Made by a program: the position numbers and the translations under genes | Notes under the pieces: model-generated | What the model was told of the DNA's origin: nothing | The model's input: only the letters and a program-made list of their open reading frames with translations | Database searches by the model: none | Part shown: one piece after another, positions 32,454 through 43,528 of the stretch | Layout of the letters: each line of letters begins with the position of its first letter | Position numbering within the stretch: the first letter of the stretch is position 1 | Source of the DNA: Massilia phyllostachyos | GTDB lineage: Bacteria; Pseudomonadota; Gammaproteobacteria; Burkholderiales; Burkholderiaceae_D | Direction of reading: 5' to 3' | Length of the DNA stretch: 64,000 nucleotides | NCBI RefSeq assembly: GCF_021044825.1 | Contig: NZ_JAJNOC010000003.1 | Coordinates: 62,001 to 126,000, forward strand

Positions 32454-34085
32454 ATGAAAACCACACACCTCTCCCCCCTCTTCGGTGCGCTGCTGCTGGC
32501 CCTGTGCCACGGCGGCGCGTTCGCGGCGCCTGCCGAACACCAGGAACTCGAAGCCACGCTGCACGCGCCGTTCAAGGCCGCGGATGCGCGCCGGACCTTC
32601 AGCATGAGTTTCCACTATCCCGGCCTCGAGCGGCCCGGCACGGTGGACTGGACGCTGGAACTGGTCGACCCGCGCGGCCGCGTCGCCAAGCGCTGGCGCG
32701 GCCGGCGCGTCATCCGGGGCGATGCCGCGAGCGTGACCGTGCCGGTCGCCTGGGATGGCCGCCTCGGCGGCGTGGCGGCGCCGGCCGGCCTGTACCGGGT
32801 GCGCCTGCGCGCCGGCCTGATCGGCGACCATGAAGAACCGGTGGTGCAGGACTGGCAGATCGCGGTCGGCGCGCTGCCCGCCCAGCGCACGCCGCGCTTC
32901 GCGCCGCTGCCGGGCGTGCGCGAGATGACGGGCCAGGCCGGCATGGCGCCCGCTCCAGGCGCCTTGCCCTACACCGTCTACCTCGCCAACCTGCACAGCC
33001 AGAGCAACCACAGCGACGGCGGCGGCGCGCTCGACGATTGCAAGGGCGCCCAGGATCCGCTCGGCGCCAAGTACGGTCCGGAAGCCGCCTTCGCCTATGC
33101 GCGCGGCCATGGCCTCGACGTGCTGGCCGTCTCCGAGCACAACCACATGTACGACGGCTCCGACGGCACCAACGCGAATGGCGACGCGGCCCGGGCGCGC
33201 GCCCTGTACCAGGCCGGCCTGGCCAGCGCCGCCGCCTTCAACGCCACCAAGCCCGACTTCCTGGCGCTGTACGGCATGGAGTGGGGCGTCATCAACCAGG
33301 GCGGCCACCTCAACATCTTCAACAGCGACGAGCTGCTGGGCTGGGAGAGCAACGGCCGGGGCGAGCTGTTCGCCGACACCGCCACGCCGCGCAGCGACTA
33401 CGCCGCCCTGTACACCCTGATGCGCCGGCGCGGCTGGGTGGGCCAGTTCAACCATCCGGCCCACAGCGGCCAGTTCGTCGTCGGCGGCGTCCCGCTTGGC
33501 TACACCGAGGACGGCGACGAAGCCATGGTGCTGTGCGAGGTGATGAACAGCACCGCCTTCTCCACCAACGACAGCGAGACCGAGACCCGGCGCAGCAACT
33601 TCGAGGGCGCCTGCAACCGCCTGCTCGAAGCCGGCTACCACCTGGCCTTCAGCACCAACCAGGACAACCACTGCGCCAACTGGGGCGCCTCGTACAGCAA
33701 CCGCACCGGGATCCTGCTGCCGAACGGGACACCGCTCAACCGCGAGAACTTCGTGGCGGCGCTCAAGGCGCGGCGCGTGTTCGCGACCATGGACAAGACC
33801 GCGCAGCTGGTGTTTACGGCAAACGGACGGATGATGGGCGAGCGCTTCGTCAACCGCGGGCCGCTGACCCTGCAGGCGAACTTCGCGTCCAGCAGCGGCA
33901 AGAAGGTGGCGGCGGTGGCGATCATGGAGGGCGTCCCCGGGCGAAACGGCACCGTGACCGAGGTGTCGAACCTGGCGACCGCCAGCTTCACGCCGTCGCC
34001 CGGCGCCCACTTCTACTATGCGAAGGTGACGCAGGAGGATGGCAACATCCTGTGGTCGGCGCCGGTGTGGGTCACGCAGGAGTAG
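32454..34085 (+). CDS. Exported PHP-domain metallohydrolase (CehA/McbA-like)
   Basis: A 543-residue exported protein with a signal peptide cut after AFA near residue 24. Residues about 30-160 form a beta-rich N-terminal domain. The PHP domain begins with NLHSQSNHSDGG (His181 and His186 region) and continues with VLAVSEHNHMYDG near 230, and QFNHPAHSGQF and TNQDNHCANWG further on, all His-rich metal-binding motifs. PHP enzymes of the CehA/McbA group hydrolyse phosphoesters or carbamate/amide-like bonds; the substrate is not evident. The C-terminal 100 residues look like a beta-sandwich. A modest hairpin follows the gene. Confidence 0.8.
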   Translation: MKTTHLSPLFGALLLALCHGGAFAAPAEHQELEATLHAPFKAADARRTFSMSFHYPGLERPGTVDWTLELVDPRGRVAKRWRGRRVIRGDAASVTVPVAWDGRLGGVAAPAGLYRVRLRAGLIGDHEEPVVQDWQIAVGALPAQRTPRFAPLPGVREMTGQAGMAPAPGALPYTVYLANLHSQSNHSDGGGALDDCKGAQDPLGAKYGPEAAFAYARGHGLDVLAVSEHNHMYDGSDGTNANGDAARARALYQAGLASAAAFNATKPDFLALYGMEWGVINQGGHLNIFNSDELLGWESNGRGELFADTATPRSDYAALYTLMRRRGWVGQFNHPAHSGQFVVGGVPLGYTEDGDEAMVLCEVMNSTAFSTNDSETETRRSNFEGACNRLLEAGYHLAFSTNQDNHCANWGASYSNRTGILLPNGTPLNRENFVAALKARRVFATMDKTAQLVFTANGRMMGERFVNRGPLTLQANFASSSGKKVAAVAIMEGVPGRNGTVTEVSNLATASFTPSPGAHFYYAKVTQEDGNILWSAPVWVTQE

Positions 34086-34091
34086 GGCTGT

Positions 34092-34114
34092 AAGCACAGC
34101 GACCTTGTGCTTTT
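34092..34114 (+). terminator. Weak intrinsic terminator candidate
   Basis: AAGCACA (34092-34098) pairs with TGTGCTT (34106-34112) across a 7-base loop and runs into a four-T tract, seven bases after the PHP gene stop. The stem is short and AT-rich, so efficiency is doubtful. Confidence 0.45.
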
Positions 34115-34168
34115 CCGTCTCGCGCAAGGATGCTATTCTGCTCGCGCCCTCATCCTTCCCGAGAGACC

Positions 34169-36022
34169 ATGAAGACTAGCATCCTGCTGCGCGCCACTGC
34201 CTGCGCCATCCTCGGTCAGTGGAGCGCCTACGCGTTCGCACTCGATCCACTCAGCTACGCCAAATACGACCAGGTCAAGACCACCGCCCTGCACCTCGAC
34301 CTGAAGGCCGACTTCACCCAGAAGACCCTGGGCGGCTATGCCGAACTGACCCTGAACTGGATCGACAAGAAGGCCGCCACCCTCGACCTCGACACCCGCG
34401 ACCTGGCGATCTCGAAGATCGAGGCGCAGGATGCGAAAGGCGCCTGGGCGCCGGCAAAGTACACGCTCGACAAGCTCGACGCCGAAAAAGGCCAGGCCCT
34501 GCACGTGGCGCTGCCCGGCCAGCCGGCCAAGGTGCGCATCCACTACAAGACCGCGCCGACCGCCGCGGCCCTGCAGTGGCTGACGCCGAAGCAGACCATG
34601 TCGGGCAAGTACCCCTTCATGTTCAGCCAGTCGCAGCCGATCAATGCGCGCTCCTTCATGCCGGTGCAGGACACACCGGCGGTGCGCTTCACCTACACCG
34701 CGCGCATCCAGGCGCCGGAAGGCATGCGCGTCGTGATGAGCGCGGATAACGATCCGAAAGCCACGGGCAAGGGCGGCTGGAACTTCACCATGCCGCAAGC
34801 CGTGCCGTCCTACCTGGTGGCGATCGGCATCGGCGAGCTGGAAGCGCGCACCCTGGGCGGACGCACCGGCGTCTACGCCGAACCACAGCGCATCAAGGCC
34901 GCCGAGTACGAGCTGGCCGACACCGAGAAGATGGTGGCCGCCGCCGAATCGCTGTACGGCCCGTATCGCTGGGGGCGCTACGACATGCTGGTGCTGCCGC
35001 CGTCGTTCCCGATCGGCGGCATGGAGAATCCGCGCCTGACCTTCCTGACCCCGACCATGATCGCCGGCGACCGCAGCCTGGTCGACCTGATCGCCCACGA
35101 GCTGGCGCATAGCTGGTCCGGCAATCTGGTGACCAACGCCTCGTGGAAGCACTGGTGGCTCAACGAAGGCTTCACCACCTACGTCACTACCCGCATTATC
35201 GAGAAGCTGTACGGCGAAGAAGTGGCGACCATGAACCTGCAGCTCGAGCAGGAAGAGGCGATCGAGTCGCTGAAGGGCATCCCGGCAGCAAAGCAGGCCC
35301 TGGTCTCGCGCGAGCCGGACACCTCGTCCAAGCACTACACCGACGAAGGCCTGGCCTATCCGAAAGGCGCCTGGTTCCTGCGCACGCTCGAGCAGCGCGC
35401 CGGCCGCGCGGCGTTCGACCCATTCCTGCGCAGCTGGTTCGACCAGCATGCCTTCCAGAGCGTGACGACCGAGCAGTTCGTGGCCTTCCTGCGCGCGAAC
35501 CTGCTGGCGAAGAATCCGAAGATCATGAGCGACAAGGAGCTCGATGAATGGCTGTACGGCCCGGGCATCCCGTCCAGCGCCAAGCATGCCGTGTCGACCC
35601 GCCTGACGAAGCTGAACGAGACCACCGCGCGCTGGCTCAAGGGCGACCTCAAGACGGCGCAGCTGGACACCAAGGGCTGGAAGGCCGAGGAGTGGATGAA
35701 GTTCCTGAACGACATCGACAACAAGGCGAATGCGGCCAAGCTGGAAGAACTCGACAAGGCCTTCGGCCTCTCCAAAACCGGCAACAACGAAGTGGCGTTC
35801 CGCTTCTATCGCGCTGCCGTGCACGCCGGCTACCAGGGCGTGCGTCCGCATCTGGAAGCCTTCCTATTGAAGGTGGGCCGCCAGAAGTTCGTGGTGCCGC
35901 TGTACACGGCGCTGCGCGCCAAGCCGGACGACCGTGCCTGGGCCGAGCGCATCTACAAGTTGGCGCGCGAGCGCTATCACCCGGAGACGCAGGGCAGCGT
36001 CGACAAAGCGATGAACAAATAA
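34169..36022 (+). CDS. M1 family aminopeptidase, LTA4-hydrolase-like, exported
   Basis: A 617-residue zinc aminopeptidase with a signal peptide (cleavage near AFA, residue 23). The exopeptidase motif is GGMENPRL and the zinc site is HELAHSW with His310, Glu311 and His314, followed 18 residues later by Glu333 in LNEGF. The C-terminal region (about 460-617, including DELDEWLYGPGIP) matches the helical domain of leukotriene A4 hydrolase-type M1 enzymes. It removes N-terminal amino acids from peptides in the periplasm. The next gene begins immediately after its TAA, so they are co-transcribed. Confidence 0.93.
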   Translation: MKTSILLRATACAILGQWSAYAFALDPLSYAKYDQVKTTALHLDLKADFTQKTLGGYAELTLNWIDKKAATLDLDTRDLAISKIEAQDAKGAWAPAKYTLDKLDAEKGQALHVALPGQPAKVRIHYKTAPTAAALQWLTPKQTMSGKYPFMFSQSQPINARSFMPVQDTPAVRFTYTARIQAPEGMRVVMSADNDPKATGKGGWNFTMPQAVPSYLVAIGIGELEARTLGGRTGVYAEPQRIKAAEYELADTEKMVAAAESLYGPYRWGRYDMLVLPPSFPIGGMENPRLTFLTPTMIAGDRSLVDLIAHELAHSWSGNLVTNASWKHWWLNEGFTTYVTTRIIEKLYGEEVATMNLQLEQEEAIESLKGIPAAKQALVSREPDTSSKHYTDEGLAYPKGAWFLRTLEQRAGRAAFDPFLRSWFDQHAFQSVTTEQFVAFLRANLLAKNPKIMSDKELDEWLYGPGIPSSAKHAVSTRLTKLNETTARWLKGDLKTAQLDTKGWKAEEWMKFLNDIDNKANAAKLEELDKAFGLSKTGNNEVAFRFYRAAVHAGYQGVRPHLEAFLLKVGRQKFVVPLYTALRAKPDDRAWAERIYKLARERYHPETQGSVDKAMNK

Positions 36023-37639
36023 ATGGGGATGAACAGCGTGTTTTCCATGAAACGAGTAGCAGCCGCGGTCCTGATCGCGTTTTCCACCACCGGCGCCGTC
36101 CTCGCACAAGATGCGGCAAGCAGTAGCGCTGCGGTGGCGCCGGCCTACAACTTGCAGGCCGACGTCGAGCGCGTGATGAAGGAGTTCGACGTGCCCGGCA
36201 TCGCCATCGCCGTGGTCAAGGACGGCAAGGTCGTCACCACCCAGGGCTTCGGCGTGCGCAAGCGCGGCGAAGCGGCCAAGGTCGACGGCAAGACCATCTT
36301 CGAGATCGCCTCGAACTCCAAGGCCTTCACCGCCGCGGCGCTGGGCATGCTGGTCGACCAGGGCAAGCTGTCCTGGGACGACCCGGTGATCAAGCACCTG
36401 CCGGACTTCCGCATGTACGACGCCTACGTCACCGCCGAGATGACCGTGCGCGACCTGCTGACCCACCGCAGCGGCCTGGGCCTCGGCGCCGGCGACCTGC
36501 TGTGGTGGCCGACCACCACCTTCAGCACCGACGAGATCATCCACAACCTGCGCAACGTGAAGCCGGCCACCAGCTTCCGTAGCGCCTACGCCTACGACAA
36601 CCTGCTCTACATCGTGGCCGGCAAGATCATCGCCGCCAAGTCGGGCAAGACCTGGGGCGAGACCATGCACGAGTGGATCCTGGACCCGGTCGGCATGACG
36701 GGCACCACCACCAGCCTGGAAGAGAGCGCGAAGTTCGCCAACGTCTCGGCGCCGCACAGCAAGATCAACGGCAAGGCCGTGCCGGTCAAGCCGATGCCGG
36801 TGGCGAACGCGGTCGGCGCGGTCGGCATCAACACCAGCGCCGAGGACATCGCGCGCTGGATGAACGTCCTGCTCGATAACGGCAAGGTGGGCGAGAAGCG
36901 CCTGTGGTCGGACAAGCAGGCGCGCGAGATGTGGACGGCGCAGACCCCGATGACGATCACTACCCCGCGTCCTCCGCTGGCCGCCACCAAGCCCAACTTC
37001 TACGCCTACGGCCTGGGCTTCCAGCTGCGCGACTACCAGGGCAAGCTGGTCGCCATGCACGGCGGCGCGCTGCAGGGCTTCTATACCCGCGTGCTGATGG
37101 TGCCGGAAGCGAAGCTGGGCATCGCGATCTTCACCAATGCCGAGAGCGGCCCGTCGCTGAACGCCCTGCAATACCGCCTGCTCGACCAGTACCTGGGCGT
37201 GGCACCGACCGACTGGATCGGCCGCATCGCCGACATCGACAAGGAAATGCAGGCCAAGGAAGCGGCCCGCGTGAAGGGCGAAGCCGCGTCGCGCGCGGCC
37301 ACGTCCAAACCGTCGCTGGCGCTGGCGGCGTATGAAGGGGATTACGAGGATGCCTGGTACGGCAAGGTGAACATCAAGCGTGTGAACAACAAGCTGGTGA
37401 TGTCGTTCACCCGCACGCCTGATTTGACGGGGGAGATGGAGCACTTCCAGCACGATACCTTCATCGTGCGCTGGAAGGAGCGCAACTTCAATGCGGACGC
37501 GTATGTGACCTTCTCGCTGGACCATGACGGCAGCATCGAGCGGGTGCGCATGAAGCCTGTGTCTACGGAGACGGACTTCAGTTATGACTTCCAGGATTTG
37601 CTGCTGGTGCCGGTGAAGAAGGAAAAAGAGAAGAGCTAA
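36023..37639 (+). CDS. Exported class C beta-lactamase-like serine hydrolase with DUF3471-like tail
   Basis: A 538-residue hydrolase. The start ATG touches the TAA of the M1 gene; ATGs at codons 3 and 9 are alternatives. A signal peptide ends at VLA near residue 28. Penicillin-binding-protein fold motifs: SxxK at Ser97-Lys100 (SNSKAF), Tyr191-x-Asn193 (YDN) and HGG at 346-348 in place of KTG. A C-terminal domain (about 430-538) resembles the DUF3471 lipocalin-like tail common in this group. Such proteins act as D-aminopeptidases, esterases or peptidases more often than as lactamases. Pairing with the M1 enzyme suggests peptide degradation. Confidence 0.88.
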   Translation: MGMNSVFSMKRVAAAVLIAFSTTGAVLAQDAASSSAAVAPAYNLQADVERVMKEFDVPGIAIAVVKDGKVVTTQGFGVRKRGEAAKVDGKTIFEIASNSKAFTAAALGMLVDQGKLSWDDPVIKHLPDFRMYDAYVTAEMTVRDLLTHRSGLGLGAGDLLWWPTTTFSTDEIIHNLRNVKPATSFRSAYAYDNLLYIVAGKIIAAKSGKTWGETMHEWILDPVGMTGTTTSLEESAKFANVSAPHSKINGKAVPVKPMPVANAVGAVGINTSAEDIARWMNVLLDNGKVGEKRLWSDKQAREMWTAQTPMTITTPRPPLAATKPNFYAYGLGFQLRDYQGKLVAMHGGALQGFYTRVLMVPEAKLGIAIFTNAESGPSLNALQYRLLDQYLGVAPTDWIGRIADIDKEMQAKEAARVKGEAASRAATSKPSLALAAYEGDYEDAWYGKVNIKRVNNKLVMSFTRTPDLTGEMEHFQHDTFIVRWKERNFNADAYVTFSLDHDGSIERVRMKPVSTETDFSYDFQDLLLVPVKKEKEKS

Positions 37640-37640
37640 T

Positions 37641-37731
37641 CCAACTTGGGCCCCGGCCTGCGCCGGGGCGACGGTCTTCAGGCCTACACACCATGATCCG
37701 TCATCCCGGCGCAGGCCGGGATCCAAGTCTG
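37641..37731. repeat. Paired REP-like element, copy 2
   Basis: CCCCGGC-CTGC-GCCGGGG (37651-37668) and TCCCGGC-GCAG-GCCGGGA (37704-37721) form two hairpins in inverted arrangement; AACTTGGG at the left mirrors ATCCAAGT at the right. It sits between convergent genes, like copy 1 at 1380-1505. Confidence 0.78.
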
Positions 37732-37750
37732 CATGAAGAGCCGCTAGCTC

Positions 37751-39322
37751 TTACTTCCCACCCCACACCTTCATCATATCCTCCGACCCCTGCGTCCGAA
37801 TCCCGTTATCCGACAGGATCCCCTCGGTCGCATCCATCACCGCCTTGCGCGGCAAAATCAGGGTCTCGCCATAGCGCTGGTCGAACTTGAACACCACATG
37901 CTCGTCCTTCAGATCGCGCAGGGTCGACACCAGGTGCGCCAGGCTGCGGATCTTGACGCCGTTGACCGTGTCCACCACCGAACCGAAGCGGTTGCCGTAG
38001 CCGGTCACCAGCTTGTGCGGGAAGAAGGGGCTGCTGATCACGACCAGTTCCTCGCGCGCCGCGTCGGGCGAATCGCCGCGGCGGTTAACCAGCGGGCTGT
38101 CGTTGAAGCTGTAGGCCGCCATCCCGGCCGCATTGGTCATCAGGAAGCTCGCGAATTCGGCGGTCGCGCGGGTAAACGCCACCGGGCCGTAGACGAAGTA
38201 GGACGGATAGCCGCCGTTCAGGTCCGGGATCAGGAGCGCGCGCGGGCCGCTGGCCGGCACCTCGACCTTCATGCTCTTGCCGGCGCGGACGATGGTCATC
38301 GGCACCTTGCCGTTCTTCGCCACCTGCTGGATACGGTACTGGAAGCGCACGCGCAGGTTCGCGCCCAGTTTCACCATGCCCTGGTTGTCGACCGGGTACT
38401 CGCCGATGTGGGTGATCACGTCCCACTCCTTCAGCGGCCACGACGCGTCGGTTTTATACGGACGGTGCACCACCGCGCCTTCGACGGACTTGTCCAGCTT
38501 CAGGTAGGCGCGCAGGGCCGGGTTCTCCAGCGTCTGGGTGCTGTCGTGCAGCAGCGGCTTGCCGTCGTAGCGGCCGTCCGCCACGTCCTTCAGGAACAGC
38601 TCGATCTCCTCGTTCGGGATCACGTAGCCGATGTTCTGGGCGCCGGCCGCCATCGAGAAGGCCAGGCCGATCATCTTGTCGCCGGCGATCACCGGGCCGC
38701 CGCTGTTGCCCGGGTTGATCGGCGCGTCGATCTGGATGCGCAGGCCCGAGCTGAAGGAACCGTAGCCGACGAACTCCACGCGCGAGACGATGCCGCGGGT
38801 GGTCGAGAGCGAGTTGCCGCCGACCGGATAGCCGTAGGCGTAGACCGCTTCGCGCACATCCGGCAGCACCGCTGCGCGCTGCACCGGCGGGCGCTTGTCG
38901 AAGAAGCTCGGATCGTCCAGTTCCAGCACCGCGAGGTCCAGGCCGCGTGCCAGGGCGATCACCTTGGCCGACACCTTGTCGCCCGACTGGCTGGCCTGCA
39001 CCTCGACCTGGCTGGCGTAGCCGACCACGTGGGCATTGGTCAGGATGCGCTTGCCCTCGATGATGACGCCGGAGCCGGTGACGTCGCGTGGCGACTGTTT
39101 CGTCCACGGCTTGTACGGGTCCGGCGCGCGCACGGTGGAGAAGATCTTGACCACCGAGTTCTCGACCGCCGGCAGGGCCGGGGCAGTGGTGGCGGAAGGG
39201 GTGGCGACCGCCGTTGAAGGCGGGGTGCCGGGCGTCGGGGCCGCGGGCGGGGTGGTGTCCTGTGCGTGGACGATGCCGGCCAGGGTGAATGCCACGGCGG
39301 CGGCGAGGCGTGCGGTTTTCAT
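37751..39322 (-). CDS. Exported trypsin-like (HtrA-related) serine protease
   Basis: A 523-residue protease. The ATG at 39322 follows AAGGAAACC and opens a signal peptide ending near VHA (residue 20), then a Pro/Thr/Ala linker. The catalytic triad is visible: His near 98 in LTNAHVVG, Asp near 129 in GLDLAVLELDD and Ser207 in NPGNSGGPVIAGD. The second half contains PDZ-like segments (about 305-380, KEWDVITHIGEYPVDNQG; and about 440-500), but the arrangement differs from classical DegP. It probably degrades or processes proteins in the periplasm. It is convergent with the beta-lactamase-like gene. Confidence 0.87.
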   Translation of the reverse strand: MKTARLAAAVAFTLAGIVHAQDTTPPAAPTPGTPPSTAVATPSATTAPALPAVENSVVKIFSTVRAPDPYKPWTKQSPRDVTGSGVIIEGKRILTNAHVVGYASQVEVQASQSGDKVSAKVIALARGLDLAVLELDDPSFFDKRPPVQRAAVLPDVREAVYAYGYPVGGNSLSTTRGIVSRVEFVGYGSFSSGLRIQIDAPINPGNSGGPVIAGDKMIGLAFSMAAGAQNIGYVIPNEEIELFLKDVADGRYDGKPLLHDSTQTLENPALRAYLKLDKSVEGAVVHRPYKTDASWPLKEWDVITHIGEYPVDNQGMVKLGANLRVRFQYRIQQVAKNGKVPMTIVRAGKSMKVEVPASGPRALLIPDLNGGYPSYFVYGPVAFTRATAEFASFLMTNAAGMAAYSFNDSPLVNRRGDSPDAAREELVVISSPFFPHKLVTGYGNRFGSVVDTVNGVKIRSLAHLVSTLRDLKDEHVVFKFDQRYGETLILPRKAVMDATEGILSDNGIRTQGSEDMMKVWGGK

Positions 39323-39426
39323 GGTTTCCTTCGGTGGCTCTGCGCTTATCTTGACCCGCAAGAATATACACGCTCGCCGCCGAAGGAAATACACCAAATT
39401 TCACGGGGGCCAGGCCCCTCGAAGGC

Positions 39427-40221
39427 TTACTGCTTGACGAACTTGAGCGTCATGCGGTCGCTCTCGCCGATCGCCATGTACTTCTCGCGGTCCTTGTCCT
39501 TGTTGGTCAGGACCGGCGGCAGGGTCCACACACCCTTCTCGTAATCGGCCTTGTCCTTCGGATTGGCGTTGACTTCGGATTTGCCGGCCAGCTTGAAGCC
39601 CGCGCCTTCGACCAGCTTGATCACCCAGGCCTCGTGCACGTAGCCGCTCGAGGCTTTCGCGTCCTGGGTCATCGATGCGGGCAGGCGGTGGTCGACGATG
39701 CCCAGCACGCCGCCGGGTTTCAGGACCTTGTGGATCTCCTTGAAAGTGACCTTCAACGCGTCCTCGCCGGTGCCGACCCAGTTGTGCAGGTTGCGGAAGG
39801 TGAGCACCATGTCGACGCTGTTCGGGGCCGCGATCTGGTAGGTCGCGGGCGGTTCGAACACGGCCGGGACCACCTTGTCGTACAGCGCGGGCGCCGCATC
39901 GAGCTTGGCCTTGAAGGCCATGCCGCCGCGCTTCTCCGGCACGAAGGCCTGGCCGGCGGCGATCAGCTTGCCGTTGGGGCGCAGGTAGGGCGCGAGGATC
40001 TCGGTGTACCAGCCGCCGCCCGGCGCCAGTTCGACCACCGTCATGGTCGGCTTGATGCCGAAGAAGGTCAGCGTCTCGTAGGGGTGGCGCGCCGCGTCGC
40101 GCGCCTTGTTGGCGGCGCTGCGGTGTTCGCCGGCGATGGCGGCTTTCAGGGCGTCGTCGGCGTAAGCGGCGCCGGTTGCCAGGCTTGCAGCCAGGCCGGC
40201 GGCCAGGATCAATCGTTTCAT
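39427..40221 (-). CDS. Exported class I SAM-dependent methyltransferase-like protein
   Basis: A 264-residue protein with a Rossmann methyltransferase core (VVELAPGGGWYTEILAPYL near 61-79, then LTFRNLHNW and GGVLGIVDHR). It begins with a clear signal peptide (MKRLILAAGLAASLATGAAYA, cut near residue 21). An exported SAM-dependent enzyme is odd because SAM is cytoplasmic; proteins with this layout are nevertheless common in proteobacteria. The role is unknown. It is divergent from the TldD cluster and separated from the upstream HtrA-like gene by about 100 bases. Confidence 0.8.
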   Translation of the reverse strand: MKRLILAAGLAASLATGAAYADDALKAAIAGEHRSAANKARDAARHPYETLTFFGIKPTMTVVELAPGGGWYTEILAPYLRPNGKLIAAGQAFVPEKRGGMAFKAKLDAAPALYDKVVPAVFEPPATYQIAAPNSVDMVLTFRNLHNWVGTGEDALKVTFKEIHKVLKPGGVLGIVDHRLPASMTQDAKASSGYVHEAWVIKLVEGAGFKLAGKSEVNANPKDKADYEKGVWTLPPVLTNKDKDREKYMAIGESDRMTLKFVKQ

Positions 40222-40505
40222 CGGTGCGAAGTCTCCATGGTGGTTGTGCGCGGCCGCACGGGTCGCCGCCGCCGCGCCCGATGATCAAGCACCCACGCCC
40301 GACAGTCAAGCACTGTTCACAACCACATATGCATTGATCTGGCACAACAATTGCCTATTCAAAAGGTCAAGTTGCTGCTAATGTTGACAAGTTTGCTGGC
40401 GCCGTTTGACGCCGGACAAAACCCTTCCCACGCCGTAAATACTCAAGCGGGCCGCGTCGTCGGCGGGACCGCTGTCCAAGAAGTAGGTTGATTTCAGGAG
40501 ATTCT
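40222..40505. other. Divergent intergenic region before the TldD/TldE operon
   Basis: About 280 bases with an AT-rich centre (40310-40400). A TTGATC..TATTCA pair (spacing 16, near 40334-40361) and an isolated TTGACA near 40384 are possible plus-strand promoter parts, but none is convincing. TCAGGAGA precedes the ATG of the first TldD gene. No other structure was found. Confidence 0.4.
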
Positions 40506-42140
<1,635 letters not shown>

Positions 42141-42154
42141 GGCGAAGGACATCC

Positions 42155-43489
42155 ATGAGCATCCTCACCCAAGACCAGACCAAACGCATCACCGACCGCG
42201 TGCTGTCACTGTCGAAAGCCGACGAGTGCACCGTCAGCGTCAAAGGCGCCCGCATCGGCAACATCCGCTTCGCGCGCAACGCCGTGTCCACCGCCGGCCT
42301 GTCGGACGACACGCAAGTGCAGGTGCAGGTCGCCTTTGGCAAGCGCCAGGGCACCGCCACCCTCAACGAGTTCGACGACAAGTCGCTGGAACGGGCCGTG
42401 CGCCGCGCCGAAGAGCTGGCGCGCCTGGCGCCGGAGAATCCGGAATTCATGCCGGCGATCGCCAAGACGGCTTACAAGCAGTCCGAGACCTTCGTGCAGA
42501 AGACCGCCGACATCGACCCGGAATTCCGCGCCCAGGCCGCCGCCTATGCGATGGAAGCCTGCCGCAAGAAGGGCCTGGTCTCGGCCGGCTTCTTCACCGA
42601 CCGCTCGATGTTCGAGTCCATCGCGAATTCGAACGGCGTATTCGGCCACCAGGTCGCCACCTCGCTCGACTTCACCTGCACCGTGCGCACCGAAGACGGC
42701 CGCGGTTCGGGCTGGGTCAAGCGCTCGGCGCGCGACGTGGCCAAATTCGATCCGCGCGAGGCGGCCGACGTCGCCATCGAGAAGGCGCTGCGCTCGGTCG
42801 ATGCGAAGGCGCTCGAGCCGGGCCGCTACACGGTGGTGATGGAGCCTTCCGCGACCAGTGACCTGCTCACCTTCATGATCGGCGGCTTCAACGCCCGCAT
42901 GGCGGACGAGGGCCGCAGCTTCCTCTCTAAAAAGGGCGGCGCGAATCGCCTGGGCGACAAGCTGTTCGACCAGCAGGTGAACATCTGGTCCGACCCCTGG
43001 GACCAGGACGTGCCGGTGCTGCCGTGGGACGGCGACATGCTGCCGCGCGAACGCACCCACCTGGTGAAGGACGGCCGCATCAACGCGCTGAACTACTCGC
43101 AGTACTGGGCCAAGCAGAAGAACCAGCGCGCCATCGGCCGCGCCGGCAACATCATCATGGCCGGCACCGACAAGAGCACGGCGGAGCTGATCGCCAACAC
43201 CAAGAAGGGCGTGCTGGTGACCCGCACCTGGTACATCCGCATGGTCGATCCGCAGTCGGTGCTGGTGACGGGCCTGACCCGCGACGGCACCTTCTACATC
43301 GAGAACGGCAAGGTCAAACACCCGATCAAGAACTTCCGCTTCAACGAGAGCCCGGTGTCGATGCTGAACAATATCGAGGAGATCGGCAAGCCGGTCGTGA
43401 TCGGCGGGGATGAGGCGAATTATTCGATGCTGATTCCGTCGATGAAGATCAGGGATTTCAACTTCACTTCTCTTTCGGACGCCGTCTAA
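42155..43489 (+). CDS. pmbA: TldE/PmbA family protein (copy 1)
   Basis: A 444-residue TldE/PmbA homologue, the partner lacking its own metal site in the TldD/TldE heterodimer. It starts MSILTQDQTKRITDRVL with no signal peptide. Recognisable segments are SGWVKRSARDVAKF, VDAKALEPGRYTVVMEP and NFRFNESPVSMLNNI near the C-terminus. In known systems the complex degrades unfolded or linear peptides and matures modified peptides such as microcin B17. Here the TldD partner has a Tat signal and TldE does not, so TldE may be carried across folded with TldD. The second copy of the pair starts about 110 bases later. Confidence 0.92.
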   Translation: MSILTQDQTKRITDRVLSLSKADECTVSVKGARIGNIRFARNAVSTAGLSDDTQVQVQVAFGKRQGTATLNEFDDKSLERAVRRAEELARLAPENPEFMPAIAKTAYKQSETFVQKTADIDPEFRAQAAAYAMEACRKKGLVSAGFFTDRSMFESIANSNGVFGHQVATSLDFTCTVRTEDGRGSGWVKRSARDVAKFDPREAADVAIEKALRSVDAKALEPGRYTVVMEPSATSDLLTFMIGGFNARMADEGRSFLSKKGGANRLGDKLFDQQVNIWSDPWDQDVPVLPWDGDMLPRERTHLVKDGRINALNYSQYWAKQKNQRAIGRAGNIIMAGTDKSTAELIANTKKGVLVTRTWYIRMVDPQSVLVTGLTRDGTFYIENGKVKHPIKNFRFNESPVSMLNNIEEIGKPVVIGGDEANYSMLIPSMKIRDFNFTSLSDAV

Positions 43490-43528
43490 CAACGCCTATT
43501 TCGACCCGCTCCCTTTGATCCGTCGGGA

